A stretch of 64,000 nt of DNA from Salipaludibacillus daqingensis (GCF_029891575.1 NZ_JARZHF010000001.1:558001-622000), one strand, 5' to 3'; numbered from the stretch's first letter, positions 26,802-37,071 are shown. Translations and numbers: made by a program. The notes: generated from the sequence alone by a model not told the origin.

Positions 26802-28231
26802 GATTTACCTCCTCCTTTTTCGCGGTTTACATACCATTTCCTGAAGGTATCACCCGTTGGTTCAGGAAGATCGCGGATATCCGTCCACAATTTTACCGGA
26901 CCTGGACCTTTTCCATGACCATCTTCTCCTTTTGCAACATGACCGATAAAAGAAGGAGCCGAACTTGAACCTATTTTATATACACTAGGATTACTTGCTG
27001 CATACGCATAACCTTTCATCGCTAACTTTTCTCCAAAGCTAGATTTTCCTGATTGCTCCACAATGACTCGTCGATGTTCAACGAGAAGTTCATGTAACGG
27101 TATTTTAACAGGGCAAGCGTCCGTACAAGCTGCACACAGCGTTGATGCATAAGGGAGTTCTTTATGGTCATCATACCCTTCAAGCAAAGGAGTTAGAACA
27201 GCTCCAATTGGTCCTGGATAGATGGATCCGTATGAGTGCCCTCCAACATGACGATACACTGGACACACATTAATACAAGCTGCACAGCGAATACATTGTA
27301 ACGCTGATTGAAATTGGGTTCCCAAAATTTTAGAACGTCCGTTATCAACTATAACGACATGAAATTCTTCTGGTCCGTCCACATCTCCTTCTTCCTTTGT
27401 TGCCGTTAGTCCAGTAATATAACTCGTTAATTTTTGACCTACCGCACTGCGACAAAGCATGCTTACGAGAATATCTAACTCTTTCCATGTCGGAACAATT
27501 CTTTCCATGCCCATAACCGTAATTTGCGTTTTAGGTAAAGTTGTCGCCATTCTTGCATTTCCTTCATTTGTCACCAATGAAACTGTCCCTGATTCTGCTA
27601 CAGCAAAGTTACAACCGGTAATTCCGACTTCAGCTGATAGAAAATCCTTTCTCAACTGTTCCCGTGCAAATTGTGCTAATTCGTTAGGATCAGATGATTT
27701 GTCATACTTTCTTTTATCACGGAATGTATCTCTAATTTGTTCCTTATTTTTGTGAAGAGCTGGAACGACAATATGTGACGGTGGATCATGATCGTCTAAT
27801 TGGAGAATCCATTCGCCTAAATCCGATTCCACAACGTTACAACCTAACTCTTCTAACGCTTCATTCATACTAATTTCTTCAGTCACCATTGATTTCGACT
27901 TGATAATATTTTTCGCTTCTTTCTTTTTTACCACAGAAGTAATGTATTCATTTGCTTCCGCAGCATCTTCAGCAAAAAAGACATGACCACCTTGTTTGGC
28001 TACGTTTTCCACAAATTGATCTAAATAATAATCTAAGTTCTCTAATGTATGCTGTCGTATTTCTTCGGAAAGATCACGCCAGTCTTCCCAGTTTCCCATT
28101 TCTTCTGTCGTTTGTGTTTTCCGCCCTTCCAAACGCGTTTGGGCCTCTTTCACAGCTTTTCTCATGAATTTATCATTGATCCCTTTATCTACCCGTTCAA
28201 AAAACTTGCCTTCTCCTATTTTCACACCCAT
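26798..28231 (-). CDS. lutB: iron-sulfur L-lactate utilisation protein LutB
   Basis: A 477-residue LUD-domain protein with two ferredoxin-type clusters. The first cysteine set is [12 protein letters not shown] (about residues 306-317) and the second [11 protein letters not shown] (about 356-366). The upstream LUD domain has [20 protein letters not shown]. It is the central redox subunit that passes electrons from lactate oxidation to pyruvate in the cytosol. B. subtilis needs lutABC for growth on lactate and for biofilm formation. It lies 14 bases after lutA and overlaps lutC. Confidence 0.96.
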   Translation of the reverse strand: MGVKIGEGKFFERVDKGINDKFMRKAVKEAQTRLEGRKTQTTEEMGNWEDWRDLSEEIRQHTLENLDYYLDQFVENVAKQGGHVFFAEDAAEANEYITSVVKKKEAKNIIKSKSMVTEEISMNEALEELGCNVVESDLGEWILQLDDHDPPSHIVVPALHKNKEQIRDTFRDKRKYDKSSDPNELAQFAREQLRKDFLSAEVGITGCNFAVAESGTVSLVTNEGNARMATTLPKTQITVMGMERIVPTWKELDILVSMLCRSAVGQKLTSYITGLTATKEEGDVDGPEEFHVVIVDNGRSKILGTQFQSALQCIRCAACINVCPVYRHVGGHSYGSIYPGPIGAVLTPLLEGYDDHKELPYASTLCAACTDACPVKIPLHELLVEHRRVIVEQSGKSSFGEKLAMKGYAYAASNPSVYKIGSSSAPSFIGHVAKGEDGHGKGPGPVKLWTDIRDLPEPTGDTFRKWYVNREKGGGKS

Positions 28232-28245
28232 GCTTTCACCCCCAT

Positions 28246-28968
28246 TTATGCTTGACTATTTAAAACTTCGGCAATGTGCATTACTTTAATCGGTTTCCCT
28301 TGACGTTCGATTCTTCCACCAATATTCATCAAACAACCTAAATCTGCTCCTATTAAAACTTCTGCATCCGTTTCTTCAATATGTTCTACCTTTTCATTAA
28401 CCATTTGTTCTGAAATAGGAACCATTTTCACACTAAACGTACCACCAAAACCGCAGCACTGCTGTTTGTTAGGAAGCTCTGTGAATTTCAAACCTTTTAC
28501 ATTCTCCAATAATTTCATTGGGGCTTCTTTTACTTTCAGCAGTCGAGTCATATGACACGACGTGTGATACGTTACATTGCCATGAAACTCTGCTCCGACA
28601 TCATCTACTTTTAAAACATCAACGATAAACTGAGTTAACTCAAAAGATTTATCAGATAATGCTTTCGCTCGTTCTTGCCATTCAGGGTCTTCGGAAAATA
28701 ATTTCGAATATTCATGTAACATTGTCACACAAGAGCCTGATGGGGATACAACGTACTCTGCCTCTTCAAATGTTTTTATCATATGTTTGGCAACATCACG
28801 GGATTCACGGTGAAACCCACTATTAAATGCAGGTTGCCCACAACAAGTTTGCTTTTTCGGAAAGTCTACTTCACATCCCAAACGTTCTAGAATTTCCACG
28901 GTACTTTTTCCGACAGACGCCGGATAAACAACATCTGCTAGACATGTTAAAAACAAAGAAACTTTCAT
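28246..28968 (-). CDS. lutA: L-lactate utilisation protein LutA
   Basis: A 240-residue protein with two CCG domains like those of heterodisulfide reductase subunit B and glycolate oxidase GlcF. The first is [14 protein letters not shown] (about residues 39-52) and the second [15 protein letters not shown] (about 172-186), with [11 protein letters not shown] between them. It is the first gene of lutABC, with AGAGGAGG before the ATG. A palindrome GTCATCTGATGAC lies 33-45 bases upstream, probably a LutR operator, behind a TTGATA-17-TATTTT promoter-like pair. Confidence 0.96.
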   Translation of the reverse strand: MKVSLFLTCLADVVYPASVGKSTVEILERLGCEVDFPKKQTCCGQPAFNSGFHRESRDVAKHMIKTFEEAEYVVSPSGSCVTMLHEYSKLFSEDPEWQERAKALSDKSFELTQFIVDVLKVDDVGAEFHGNVTYHTSCHMTRLLKVKEAPMKLLENVKGLKFTELPNKQQCCGFGGTFSVKMVPISEQMVNEKVEHIEETDAEVLIGADLGCLMNIGGRIERQGKPIKVMHIAEVLNSQA

Positions 28969-29000
28969 AACATATCCTCCTCTTTAGTTTTAGTGGTAAG

Positions 29001-29013
29001 GTCATCTGATGAC
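29001..29013 (-). promoter_or_regulatory. putative LutR operator before lutA
   Basis: Palindrome GTCATCTGATGAC. The TCATC-N-GATGA core is the form I recall for the GntR-type repressor LutR, and the same 11-mer is found before lutP. It lies just downstream of the likely transcription start. Confidence 0.65.
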
Positions 29014-29126
29014 TTAAGATAAAATAAAATACTTTATTAATAAGTTTATATCAAAAGTGAGTTTTAAAATAGAGCTGTCTCTCATTTTTTATTACTTGTT
29101 TTATTTATCGCTATATAAATATTTGG

Positions 29127-29153
29127 AAAAAGGGGAGGAATATACTCCCCTTT
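29127..29153 (-). terminator. lutP terminator
   Basis: Minus strand AAAGGGGAG / CTCCCCTTT-type stem (with a small internal loop), followed by TTTCC, directly after the lutP stop. Confidence 0.7.
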
Positions 29154-29165
29154 GAAGAGATTAGA

Positions 29166-30755
29166 TTACATAAACCAAAGTAATACTGTTCCAGCTATTC
29201 CTATTAACAATCCGTATACAAGTGCCGGAGCTAGTGTTTTACGGATAATTTCCCCTTCTTTTCCTACCAATCCTACAACGGCGGAAGCGGCAACAACATT
29301 ATGCACACATATCATATTTCCTGCCGCTGATCCCGCTACTTGTTGAGCTAAAATAACGTTTGAATTTAATCCCATCTCCATTGCAACATTATATTGAATC
29401 GGAGAGAAGGTTAGTGTTGATACCGTTGCACTACCAGTAATAAACGCTCCGAGTATTCCAAGGTATGGTGCAACAAAAACCCACATTCCTCCAAGAGTAG
29501 AAGCCATCGATAAAGCGATGTATTCCGGCATCGCCACTAAGTCATTTGCATTGATTCCAGAGTTAGTAAATACTTGCACGAGCGCTAACGTAGGAACTAA
29601 TGCTAGAGCAGCACCTTTAATCGAATTAAGCGATTCTTTTGATGCTTGCCCAAACACTTTCAACGTTTTTCTCTGAGTAAATACAGAAATTAATGCTGCG
29701 ACAACGAGAACTGCCCCTGGTGAATACAGCACTTGCCAAGCAGAACCAACACCCTCAAACCCTAGAATATTGTTCCAACTTAAATCAATTGCTGTTTGAG
29801 CAAATTCTTGTACAGCTGGTACGATTCTTGTAAGTAACAGCAATGCAACAACGATGAAGTAAGGACTCCACGCGGATACAAGACTCATCTCAGATTTTTT
29901 CGTCTCCGCTTTAAATCCGTCAGCAAGAGCATCTTGCCATGTAGCTTTTGGAAGTAAGAATTTCTTTTTAGCTGTAATAGTTGCGATAGCTATCGCTGTG
30001 ATTGAAGCAAGAATGGAGACAAATTCCGGTCCGAATAAGTAAGCGTAAGCTGCTGCTGAAACACTGTATGATGCACCAACAACTAGCGCCCATGGCAACA
30101 TAGACAATGCACTAGATAATCCTTTTTTCTTTCCGAATGCAATCGTCAGAACAAGAATAATTATGAATGGCATTAATGTTCCAACTAATAAGTCCATTAA
30201 CGTAATTTTTATACCGATATCTTGGAAAAATGCGATTCCTGCTCCTTCTATGTTACTTAAACCAACAACGATCGGCGTTCCAACTGCCCCGAATGAAACA
30301 GCAGTACTATCTGCTATTAATGCTGTTGTTGCAGCTGCAAGCGGTGTGAAACCTAATGCTACAAGTAAAGGCCCTGTAACAGCTGCCGGTGTTCCAAATC
30401 CAGCTGCTCCCTCTATTAAACTACCAAACAAGAAAGCAACGATAACCACTTGAACACGCATATCCGGAGATATATTCCGAAAACCTTCGTTGATTCTATC
30501 TACTGCTCCTGTATGCTTTAATGTATTTAATAAGACAATAGCACCGAATAAAATAAATAAAATAGTTATGGCTCTATGCGTACCTTGTAAAATAGAAGCG
30601 GATAAGATATCGAATTCTAATCCCCAAACAAAAAAACCAAGTAAAATAACAATTATTGCACTGTATAACATTCCTTTTCTTGCTGGCATTCTCAAAAGCA
30701 CTAAAAATACAAATGGTGCTATGATTGCGCTAAAAGCTGTTAGTAGTAGTAACAT
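29166..30755 (-). CDS. lutP: L-lactate permease LutP (LldP family)
   Basis: A 529-residue lactate permease with about 12-14 membrane helices. The family segments [20 protein letters not shown] (about residues 108-127) and [14 protein letters not shown] (about 154-167) are visible, with [20 protein letters not shown] near the C-terminus. The start at 30755 follows GGGGGAG; the frame to 30785 is not used. It is next to lutABC in the same direction but has its own promoter, a matching putative LutR operator and a cre-like box, so lactate import and oxidation appear co-regulated but separately transcribed. Confidence 0.94.
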   Translation of the reverse strand: MLLLLTAFSAIIAPFVFLVLLRMPARKGMLYSAIIVILLGFFVWGLEFDILSASILQGTHRAITILFILFGAIVLLNTLKHTGAVDRINEGFRNISPDMRVQVVIVAFLFGSLIEGAAGFGTPAAVTGPLLVALGFTPLAAATTALIADSTAVSFGAVGTPIVVGLSNIEGAGIAFFQDIGIKITLMDLLVGTLMPFIIILVLTIAFGKKKGLSSALSMLPWALVVGASYSVSAAAYAYLFGPEFVSILASITAIAIATITAKKKFLLPKATWQDALADGFKAETKKSEMSLVSAWSPYFIVVALLLLTRIVPAVQEFAQTAIDLSWNNILGFEGVGSAWQVLYSPGAVLVVAALISVFTQRKTLKVFGQASKESLNSIKGAALALVPTLALVQVFTNSGINANDLVAMPEYIALSMASTLGGMWVFVAPYLGILGAFITGSATVSTLTFSPIQYNVAMEMGLNSNVILAQQVAGSAAGNMICVHNVVAASAVVGLVGKEGEIIRKTLAPALVYGLLIGIAGTVLLWFM

Positions 30756-30859
30756 AATATCTCCCCCATTTAAATTGACAGTCACGTTAGTATTTTAGTA
30801 AGTTCGCCCTTCCCCTTAAGACTTCTCCTCCCATCTTCATCAGTCAACTTAACAGCTGA

Positions 30860-30870
30860 TCATCTGATGA
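30860..30870 (-). promoter_or_regulatory. putative LutR operator before lutP
   Basis: Palindrome TCATCTGATGA, identical to the core at 29002-29012 before lutA, lying downstream of the lutP -10. Confidence 0.65.
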
Positions 30871-30875
30871 CCTTA

Positions 30876-30917
30876 TGTAAGTGCTTTCATTATAAGAAAT
30901 GTTTTGCATTAATTCAA
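30876..30917 (-). promoter_or_regulatory. lutP promoter with overlapping cre-like site
   Basis: Minus strand TTGAAT (30917-30912), a 17-base spacer and TATAAT (30894-30889). ATGAAAGCACTTACA (30890-30876) matches the cre consensus WTGNAARCGNWWWCA at 14 of 15 positions and touches the -10, so CcpA repression by glucose is likely. A weaker TGAAAGCG core lies upstream at about 30942-30948. The rest of the gap to tcdA (about 30950-31140) is AT-rich, and I see nothing else in it. Confidence 0.6.
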
Positions 30918-31141
30918 TACAGTATGACAAAATAAATATAACGCTTTCACTTGTATATACAAAAAACACATTCTTTAACCTTTATAATAACGATAGAAGT
31001 TAACAATTAGTTAGTAATGTTAATTAATTCACATGAAAAACCGCACTATTGCTCAATAAAACACAAAGTTTTAGAGAGATATTTCACAAATTATTTATAA
31101 TAATTTTAAATATCAACACAAAATGATAACAGTGCAAAAAA

Positions 31142-31163
31142 AGAGTGAGGTTTCCCTCACTCT
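31142..31163 (-). terminator. tcdA terminator
   Basis: Minus strand AGAGTGAGG / CCTCACTCT stem followed by seven T, overlapping the tcdA stop. Confidence 0.85.
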
Positions 31164-31930
31164 CCATCACGACGTTCTATATGAATATCTTCTAACAACG
31201 ATGTAATAACATGTCCAGCCATAATTAACCCAGATACGGATGGAACAAAAGCATTGGATGATGGTGGCATTTTCGCCTTACGAATCGACCCTTCCTCTTG
31301 TTTTTTAGAAACAATCTCTTGCCGAATTTCTTCCCTTATTTGAATAGGAGATTCTTCCGAATAGACAACATTAATCCCTTTTGTTATCCCTAACTTTCTA
31401 AGCTTTCTACGAATGACCTTTGCTAGTGGATCATACTTCGTTTCAAATATATCAACTATTTTCAATTGGGTTGGGTCCATCTTGTTGGCTACGCCCATGC
31501 TTGAAATAATTGGAATGTTCCTATCTAAACATTCTTTCATTAGATGTACTTTATAACTTACAGTATCTGATCCATCTACTACAAAATCCAAATCGTAGTT
31601 AAAAAATTGTTCGTATGTTTCTTCTGTGTAAAACATTTTCAATGCGACAACTTCACATTCTGGATTAATATCAGCAATCCGTTCTTTCATCAAATCCACT
31701 TTGGGTCTTCCAACAGTCGATAGCAGTGCATGAATTTGTCGGTTAACGTTTGTAATATCTACATCATCTTTATCAACTAATACGATTTTCCCTATTCCTG
31801 AGCGTGCGAGAGCTTCTGCTGAAAAAGAACCTACACCACCAACTCCTAATACAGCAACAGTGCTGTTCTTTAATTGTTCAACGCCATCTTTACCGATAGC
31901 TAGTTCATTTCTTGAAAATTGATGTAACAT
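31157..31930 (-). CDS. tcdA: tRNA threonylcarbamoyladenosine dehydratase TcdA
   Basis: E1-like (ThiF/MoeB superfamily) ATP-dependent enzyme that cyclises t6A37 of tRNA to ct6A. The nucleotide-binding motif GVGGVGSFSAEALARSGIG (about residues 30-48) is followed by LVDKDDVDITNVNRQ (about 52-66), with the conserved Arg and Asn. DFVVDGSDTVSYKV is the adenylate-site region. SSMGVANKMDPTQ and the C-terminal PSVSGLIMAGHV are as in B. subtilis YrvM. Length is 257. It lies between lutP and the 6S RNA gene, near aspS, as in B. subtilis. Confidence 0.93.
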   Translation of the reverse strand: MLHQFSRNELAIGKDGVEQLKNSTVAVLGVGGVGSFSAEALARSGIGKIVLVDKDDVDITNVNRQIHALLSTVGRPKVDLMKERIADINPECEVVALKMFYTEETYEQFFNYDLDFVVDGSDTVSYKVHLMKECLDRNIPIISSMGVANKMDPTQLKIVDIFETKYDPLAKVIRRKLRKLGITKGINVVYSEESPIQIREEIRQEIVSKKQEEGSIRKAKMPPSSNAFVPSVSGLIMAGHVITSLLEDIHIERRDGE

Positions 31931-32103
31931 CTATGTCGACCCCTTCTAGTTAAGTATCAATTAGAAACTATACCACAATTTAAACTGGAAACCTAGTTCA
32001 TTAAAGGTTTTGAACGATATTCCGATCAGATTACTTTGATCTTCTTGGACATATCATAAACATACATATGCGTCGAAAATTTATACTATTTAATGCATAA
32101 AAT

Positions 32104-32133
32104 AAAAAAACACCTTCTCAGGTGTTTTTTTAA
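32104..32133 (-). terminator. terminator of the 6S RNA gene
   Basis: Stem AAAAAACACCT / AGGTGTTTTTT with a four-base loop, about ten bases past the 6S RNA 3' end. It is symmetric and could act both ways. Confidence 0.75.
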
Positions 32134-32143
32134 TATAATAATG

Positions 32144-32334
32144 TTAAGAGTCCCGTGTATGCCGTTTAAAGACTTTAGCTTTGAACCTGCATTGGCAGGT
32201 GGGTGCTCTACCCACATCTCCTAACTTCCCTAAAATCTTTCTAGGGCGTGTTATTTAATATGAGACGTCAAGCTCCCGATGTTGAAGTGTTGGCTCAAGA
32301 CGCTAAGTAATGACGCACATCATAGGACCCTTAA
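32144..32334 (-). ncRNA. bsrA: 6S RNA (6S-1 type)
   Basis: The roughly 190-base stretch between tcdA and aspS folds as a long double-stranded rod. On the minus strand the 5' end AAGGGTCC pairs with the 3' end GGGACTCTT, and internal paired arms flank a central bubble. B. subtilis 6S-1 RNA (bsrA) occupies exactly this place between yrvM and aspS. 6S RNA mimics an open promoter and binds sigma-A RNA polymerase in stationary phase. The ends are estimates from the pairing. A clear -35 was not found. Confidence 0.85.
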
Positions 32335-32575
32335 AAATATAAACTGACTATACTTATATAATACATAACCCTTAACCAAAATGCAACTGAAATCAACTAA
32401 TAAAATATGTGAAGATTTCGTTAACAAGTTGATCTTATATAAATTCTCTCAAGTTCATTATACATGAGATGAACAATTAATCAACGTGTTTTTTTAATTT
32501 TCAGACTTTTTACCTGTCAATGACCTCTCAAATGGTAGGTAGATCCTAAAAAAAGCTTAAAGCCAATTCCACACG

Positions 32576-32640
32576 TAAACCTTCGTTTTTATGCTTTAGT
32601 CCTTTAACGAAGTTAAACTTACTTCATGTATAAAAAAGAA
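32576..32640. repeat. dispersed repeat, family 2, copy 1
   Basis: The core from CCTTCGTTTTTATGCTTTAG through CCTTTAACGAAGTTAAACTTA recurs with a few changes at 52222-52280. It can form a weak hairpin. The stretch 32335-32575 before it is AT-rich, and I see no gene in it. Confidence 0.6.
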
Positions 32641-32663
32641 ACCCTTTTTTGTCCTTTAAAACT

Positions 32664-32790
32664 AAAAGGCGCTATACAACTCGCTTACTGCCTTTCACCG
32701 TCCACGCTCTCTCGCTTCGGTCACTATAACCACCCTTTACTTCCCGAATACGCGGCCACAAGTAACTGAAAGGCGCTATCTCCTTCACTT
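32664..32790. repeat. dispersed ~105-bp repeat, family 1, copy 1
   Basis: Begins AAAAGGCGCTAT, contains ACTCGCTTACTGCCTTTCA and ACGCTCTCTCG, and after about 105 bases the start of a second unit appears (GAAAGGCGCTAT). Two related tandem units lie at 57831-58010. Much more GC-rich than the surrounding spacer. Confidence 0.75.
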
Positions 32791-32802
32791 AGCCCGCTAC
32801 AC

Positions 32803-32845
32803 TAAAAAAAGTGCTTCCGATGAAATTCTCATCAGAAGCACTATC
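32803..32845 (-). terminator. aspS terminator
   Basis: Minus strand AGTGCTTCTGATGA / CATCGGAAGCACT stem followed by seven T, just after the aspS stop. Confidence 0.88.
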
Positions 32846-32858
32846 CTAATTTATTAAT

Positions 32859-34646
32859 TTATTCTTTATTTTCTTTTTTCTTTGGCTTAATAGATAAATG
32901 TAAATCATCTAATTGAGCATCACTAACATCATTAGGTGCATTCGTTAACAAGCAGCTTGCACTTGCCGTTTTAGGGAATGCAATCGTTTCTCTAAGGTTA
33001 CTTCTTCCGGCTAATATCATAACCAAACGATCTAACCCAAGAGCAATTCCTCCATGTGGAGGTGTTCCATATTCAAAAGCATCTAACAAAAACCCGAACT
33101 GACTTTTTGCTTCTTCTTCTGAGAAACCTAACGCCGTAAACATTTTTTCTTGTAAGTCCCTCTCATAAATACGCTGAGAGCCTCCACCTAGCTCATAACC
33201 GTTTAAAACAAGATCATAGGCTTCTGCTCTTATATTTTCTGGAGACGTTTCTAACAAGCTCTCATCCTCTTTTATAGGTCTAGTGAATGGATGATGTTCT
33301 GCAACATAGCGATTCGAATCTTCATCGTAAGAAAGAAGTGGGAATTCCGTTACCCATAAGAAGTTATATTCATCATGATTAACAAGTTCTAACTCTTTAG
33401 CAAATTTAATACGCAATGCCCCTAAAGCATCCCAAGCCACTTGCTTTTTATCTGCTATAAAAAATAAAATATCTCCCGCTTCTGCCTCAAAACTTTGGAT
33501 CAATTCAGTTGACGCATCAGCATTAAAGAATTTTGCAATTGGCCCTTTTAATGTATTTTCTGACTCTACCTTCACCCACGCTAATCCTTTTGCACCATAT
33601 ATCCCAACGAAGTCACTTAGTCCATCTAAGTCTTTTCGTGAGTAATTATCAGCGACTCCTTTCACACATATCCCTTTCACAACTCCACCATTATTAACGG
33701 TGCTGGCAAAAACTTTAAAGTCACTGTTTTGCACTAGCTCGGAAACATCAACAAGTTCCATTCCATAACGTGTATCTGGTTTATCCGAGCCAAAGCGATT
33801 CATCGCTTCATGATACGTCAATCTAGGGAATTGTTTAGGAACATCTTTTCCTTTCAATTCTTTCAAGATAGTACCCATCATTTTTTCCATCATCGCTATT
33901 AAGTTTTCTTTCCCCATAAAAGACGCTTCAATATCTACCTGTGTAAATTCCGGTTGACGATCCGCTCGGAGGTCTTCATCTCTGAAACAGCGAGCGATTT
34001 GGAAATATCTCTCAAATCCAGACACCATTAATAACTGTTTAAAAAGCTGAGGTGATTGCGGTAGTGCATAAAACTGACCGTGATGAACACGTGATGGAAC
34101 TAGGTAATCACGGGCACCTTCTGGTGTGCTTTTCGTAAGCATTGGTGTTTCTACTTCCATAAAACTTTCTTCATCTAAAATATCTCGGATCATTTTTGTT
34201 GTTCTATAACGCAGCTTCATCGTTTCATACATTTTAGGACGTCTCAAGTCCAGGTAACGATACTTCAATCTTACATCTTCAGAAACTTCTACATCATCTT
34301 CAATCATAAATGGAAGACCTTTTGCTGCGTTAAGTATTTCAATTTCTTCAACCATCACTTCGACTTTCCCAGTTGAAATAAGTTCATTGAAATTATCTTC
34401 GTCTCTTTTTACTACCATTCCAGTTACTTCAATAACATACTCGTTTCGAACTTTTTCCGCTATTTCCAAAGCTTCCGGATATTTTTCACCATTAAACACT
34501 ACTTGCACATGACCTGAGCGATCGCGTAAATCAATGAAAATAACTTGCCCTAAATCACGACGTTTTTTAACCCATCCTTGTAAAGTGATTTTGTTTCCAA
34601 CAAGTCCTTCTAATACTTCACCACACGTATGTGTTCGTTGACTCAT
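32859..34646 (-). CDS. aspS: aspartyl-tRNA synthetase
   Basis: Class II synthetase charging tRNA-Asp. The N-terminal OB fold (residues 1-105) is followed by the class II core: motif 1 around [10 protein letters not shown], motif 2 [20 protein letters not shown] (about 218-237), and motif 3 [13 protein letters not shown]-type sequence near 530-545 (here [11 protein letters not shown]). The bacterial insertion domain lies between motifs 2 and 3. Length is 595. It is 28 bases after hisS, so the two form an operon under the hisS T-box. The ATG has a GGAAGGG site. Confidence 0.97.
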   Translation of the reverse strand: MSQRTHTCGEVLEGLVGNKITLQGWVKKRRDLGQVIFIDLRDRSGHVQVVFNGEKYPEALEIAEKVRNEYVIEVTGMVVKRDEDNFNELISTGKVEVMVEEIEILNAAKGLPFMIEDDVEVSEDVRLKYRYLDLRRPKMYETMKLRYRTTKMIRDILDEESFMEVETPMLTKSTPEGARDYLVPSRVHHGQFYALPQSPQLFKQLLMVSGFERYFQIARCFRDEDLRADRQPEFTQVDIEASFMGKENLIAMMEKMMGTILKELKGKDVPKQFPRLTYHEAMNRFGSDKPDTRYGMELVDVSELVQNSDFKVFASTVNNGGVVKGICVKGVADNYSRKDLDGLSDFVGIYGAKGLAWVKVESENTLKGPIAKFFNADASTELIQSFEAEAGDILFFIADKKQVAWDALGALRIKFAKELELVNHDEYNFLWVTEFPLLSYDEDSNRYVAEHHPFTRPIKEDESLLETSPENIRAEAYDLVLNGYELGGGSQRIYERDLQEKMFTALGFSEEEAKSQFGFLLDAFEYGTPPHGGIALGLDRLVMILAGRSNLRETIAFPKTASASCLLTNAPNDVSDAQLDDLHLSIKPKKKENKE

Positions 34647-34674
34647 AATAAATCCCTTCCTTCTTCAAGCCTAT

Positions 34675-35937
34675 TTATTTTTTTATTCTATCGACAACTT
34701 CATCCATAGGAACAAGCTCTTGATGGCCTGTTTCCATCGTTTTAATCATCACGCTATTTTTTGACAATTCCTCTTCCCCTAAAATCAAGACGAAGTCTGC
34801 GTTCTGACGATCGGCCGTTTTCATTTGACCTTTCATTTTTTTATCCATATAATCACCATCTACTGTTAAGCCTTCTCCCCTTAGTTTATGAAGAAGTTTA
34901 GGAGCAGCATTTTTTGCTTCATCACCCATTGTTACTAAATAAGCGTCTAGACCTTGTTCGATAGGAAGAACCACGCCTTGAGTCTCCAATGCCATGAGAA
35001 GTCTTTCTAGACTTAAAGCGAAACCAATACCTGGAGTTGTTGGACCACCAATTTCCTCCACAAGTCCATTGTATCGACCTCCGCCCGTTAAGGTTGTAAT
35101 CGCACCAAATCCTTCTCCATCAATCATTATTTCAAAAGCAGTATTGTTATAATAATCAAGCCCACGAACAAGTGTTGCATCGACTTCAAAAGCGATATTC
35201 ATATCGTGAAGGAACTTCTGCACTTTCGCAAAATATGCTTTTGAATCATCATTAAGGTAATCGAGAATCGATGGCGCACTTTCCATTAACTCATGATCTC
35301 GATCTACTTTACAATCCAAAATTCGTAATGGGTTCTTTTCTAAACGAGCTTGGCAATCACTACAGAACTCTGTAATTCTCGGTTTAAAATGTTCAATTAA
35401 CGCATTGCGATGATTCGTTCTGCTTTCTTTATCCCCTAAACTATTGATCACAAGTTTCAAATTGGTGAGCCCTAATTCTCTATAAAAGTCCATCGCTAAA
35501 CCAATCACTTCTGCATCAATAGCCGGATCATCACTTCCCATTGCTTCCACGCCTAATTGAACAAATTGTCGCATTCTTCCTGATTGGGGGCGTTCATAGC
35601 GAAACATGGGACCTATGTAGTAAAGTTTCACAGGTTGATTTGCCCATCCATGCATTTTGTTTTCTACAAAAGACCTTACAGCTGAAGCTGTTCCTTCAGG
35701 GCGTAACGTTAAACTTCGTCCACCTCGATCTTCAAACGTGTACATTTCTTTTTGGACAATATCAGTTGTATCCCCAACCCCTCTAGCAAACAATTCTGTT
35801 TGCTCAAATACAGGTGTGCGAATTTCTTGATAATTATACCTTTTACATAAATCATGAGCTTTCTTTTCAATATATTGCCATTTCTTTGATTGTTCAGGCA
35901 AAATATCTTGTGTTCCTCTTGGTATTTTATACTTCAT
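34675..35937 (-). CDS. hisS: histidyl-tRNA synthetase
   Basis: Class II synthetase charging tRNA-His, 420 residues. The N-terminal [14 protein letters not shown] is diagnostic. Motif 2 is around [19 protein letters not shown] (about 104-122), and the His-specific motif [15 protein letters not shown] (about 258-272) and motif 3 [12 protein letters not shown] (about 306-317) are intact. A C-terminal anticodon-binding domain follows. The start at 35937 has AAGGAGG upstream. It is the first gene of hisS-aspS, preceded by a T-box leader, which gives amino-acid-responsive control. Confidence 0.96.
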   Translation of the reverse strand: MKYKIPRGTQDILPEQSKKWQYIEKKAHDLCKRYNYQEIRTPVFEQTELFARGVGDTTDIVQKEMYTFEDRGGRSLTLRPEGTASAVRSFVENKMHGWANQPVKLYYIGPMFRYERPQSGRMRQFVQLGVEAMGSDDPAIDAEVIGLAMDFYRELGLTNLKLVINSLGDKESRTNHRNALIEHFKPRITEFCSDCQARLEKNPLRILDCKVDRDHELMESAPSILDYLNDDSKAYFAKVQKFLHDMNIAFEVDATLVRGLDYYNNTAFEIMIDGEGFGAITTLTGGGRYNGLVEEIGGPTTPGIGFALSLERLLMALETQGVVLPIEQGLDAYLVTMGDEAKNAAPKLLHKLRGEGLTVDGDYMDKKMKGQMKTADRQNADFVLILGEEELSKNSVMIKTMETGHQELVPMDEVVDRIKK

Positions 35938-36039
35938 TCCTTCTCCTCCTTGCTTTTTCACGTAATTGTTTCAAACATTTATATCAATGAGAAACCGTAC
36001 ATCACTTTAACGCTTTAATGTACAACAATTAAATAAAAA

Positions 36040-36310
36040 TATAAAAAACCCCCATCCCTGACGTTGTCAGGGACGAGAGTTTATTCCCGTGGTGCCACCC
36101 TAGTTGAAGCATGCGCTTCCGCTTTAGCTCAGTTAACGCCTGACTACGATTTTTCCTAGTAAGAGGTTTCTCTTCTCTATTCAGAAAAATACCTAAGGAG
36201 TGTTCATTCATAAAGGTTCAAATAGAAATGTTTCCAGCCTTCGACATTTCTTCTCTGGTTTTGAATAAGTCTTTATTACTCTGCTCCCTCAATGGAATTT
36301 CATATTGCAC
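36040..36310 (-). promoter_or_regulatory. T-box riboswitch of hisS-aspS
   Basis: Minus strand T-box AGGGTGGCACCACGG (36101-36087), a terminator stem TCCCTGAC / GTCAGGGA ending in GGGGGTTTTTT, and a stem I upstream. The likely specifier region is GAACAC (36205-36200). By the same register that gives GCT in the alaS leader, the specifier reads AAC (Asn), with CAC (His) overlapping by one base. The UGGC of the T-box fits a G discriminator (Asn or Asp tRNA) rather than the C of tRNA-His. No gene is present from 35938 to 36374. Confidence 0.88.
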
Positions 36311-36321
36311 AATTTTAATCT

Positions 36322-36350
36322 ATCATACGAATAGTTAGTTCCTATGTCAA
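36322..36350 (-). promoter_or_regulatory. sigma-A promoter of the hisS leader
   Basis: Minus strand TTGACA (36350-36345), a 17-base spacer and TATGAT (36327-36322), placed just before stem I of the T-box. Confidence 0.85.
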
Positions 36351-36374
36351 CCTCTATTTCAGAAAATAATATTC

Positions 36375-36545
36375 TTAATTACGTTGCAAATGTTTTTTTA
36401 AACTCCGAACTTCTGGATTTGATAAACCCGCTCCAAGTATGTCCACAGATCGCTCAGAATCAGATGCCATAAACCGATATAAATCTGAGTGAATCAATCG
36501 ATTTGATAACAAACCTTTCTGTTCGTGGGTATATCCCGCTCTCAT
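36375..36545 (-). CDS. small uncharacterised protein, 56 residues
   Basis: Short gene with a consensus ribosome site AAGGAGG eight bases before its ATG. The 56-residue product starts MRAGYTHEQKGLLSNRL and is basic at the C-terminus (SLKKHLQRN). It has no signal peptide, membrane helix or cysteine. I do not recognise it; B. subtilis also has a short gene (yrzK) in this neighbourhood, but I cannot show they are related. It is placed between dtd and the hisS promoter, in the same direction. The strong ribosome site is the main support. Confidence 0.6.
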   Translation of the reverse strand: MRAGYTHEQKGLLSNRLIHSDLYRFMASDSERSVDILGAGLSNPEVRSLKKHLQRN

Positions 36546-36606
36546 GGAGTAACCTCCTTTTTTAGCTCAGTTTAGCCAAAAAGACAAAGAATTACTCCTA
36601 AAAACA

Positions 36607-37050
36607 CTATTTACTTTCAACAATGAGTGTAACAGGACCGTGATTTGTAAAAGATACTTCCATCATTTCACCAAACTTTCCCGTTTCAACAGGAAGATTA
36701 TGGTCCTCTCGTAACAAGTAATTGAAATGTTCATATAATTTTTCTGCTTGAGCTGGTTTTGCGGCCGCCATGAAATTTGGTCTTCGTCCTTTGCGTGAAT
36801 CTCCGTATAAGGTAAATTGAGATATAGACAAAATTTGTCCTTTTACATCTTGAATAGATAAGTTAAGTTTGTCTAGATTATCCTCAAATAAACGCAAGTT
36901 AGCTATTTTGTTCGCCACATATCTTACATCTTCTTCTGTATCTTCATGTGTGATCCCTACTAAAAGGACATAACCATGATCAATGGAACCTTGAACTTCT
37001 TCATTTACTGTAACTGTTGCTTCTAATGAACGCTGAACGACAACGCGCAT
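36607..37050 (-). CDS. dtd: D-aminoacyl-tRNA deacylase
   Basis: A 147-residue enzyme that removes D-amino acids (and Gly from tRNA-Ala) from mischarged tRNA. The first catalytic motif SQFTLYGD (about residues 77-84) and the second, FTNHGPVTL (about 135-143, the NxGPVT signature), are intact. [15 protein letters not shown] is the standard start. Equivalent to B. subtilis YrvI, directly downstream of relA with a 21-base gap, so it is probably co-transcribed with it. The ATG has a GAGGGAG site. Confidence 0.95.
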   Translation of the reverse strand: MRVVVQRSLEATVTVNEEVQGSIDHGYVLLVGITHEDTEEDVRYVANKIANLRLFEDNLDKLNLSIQDVKGQILSISQFTLYGDSRKGRRPNFMAAAKPAQAEKLYEHFNYLLREDHNLPVETGKFGEMMEVSFTNHGPVTLIVESK

Positions 37051-37071
37051 ACTTCAATCTCCCTCTTTCAT

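Noticed and set aside
36029-36211. A 60-codon minus-strand open frame.
   Set aside because: It lies inside the hisS T-box leader, including the terminator stem; it is not a gene.
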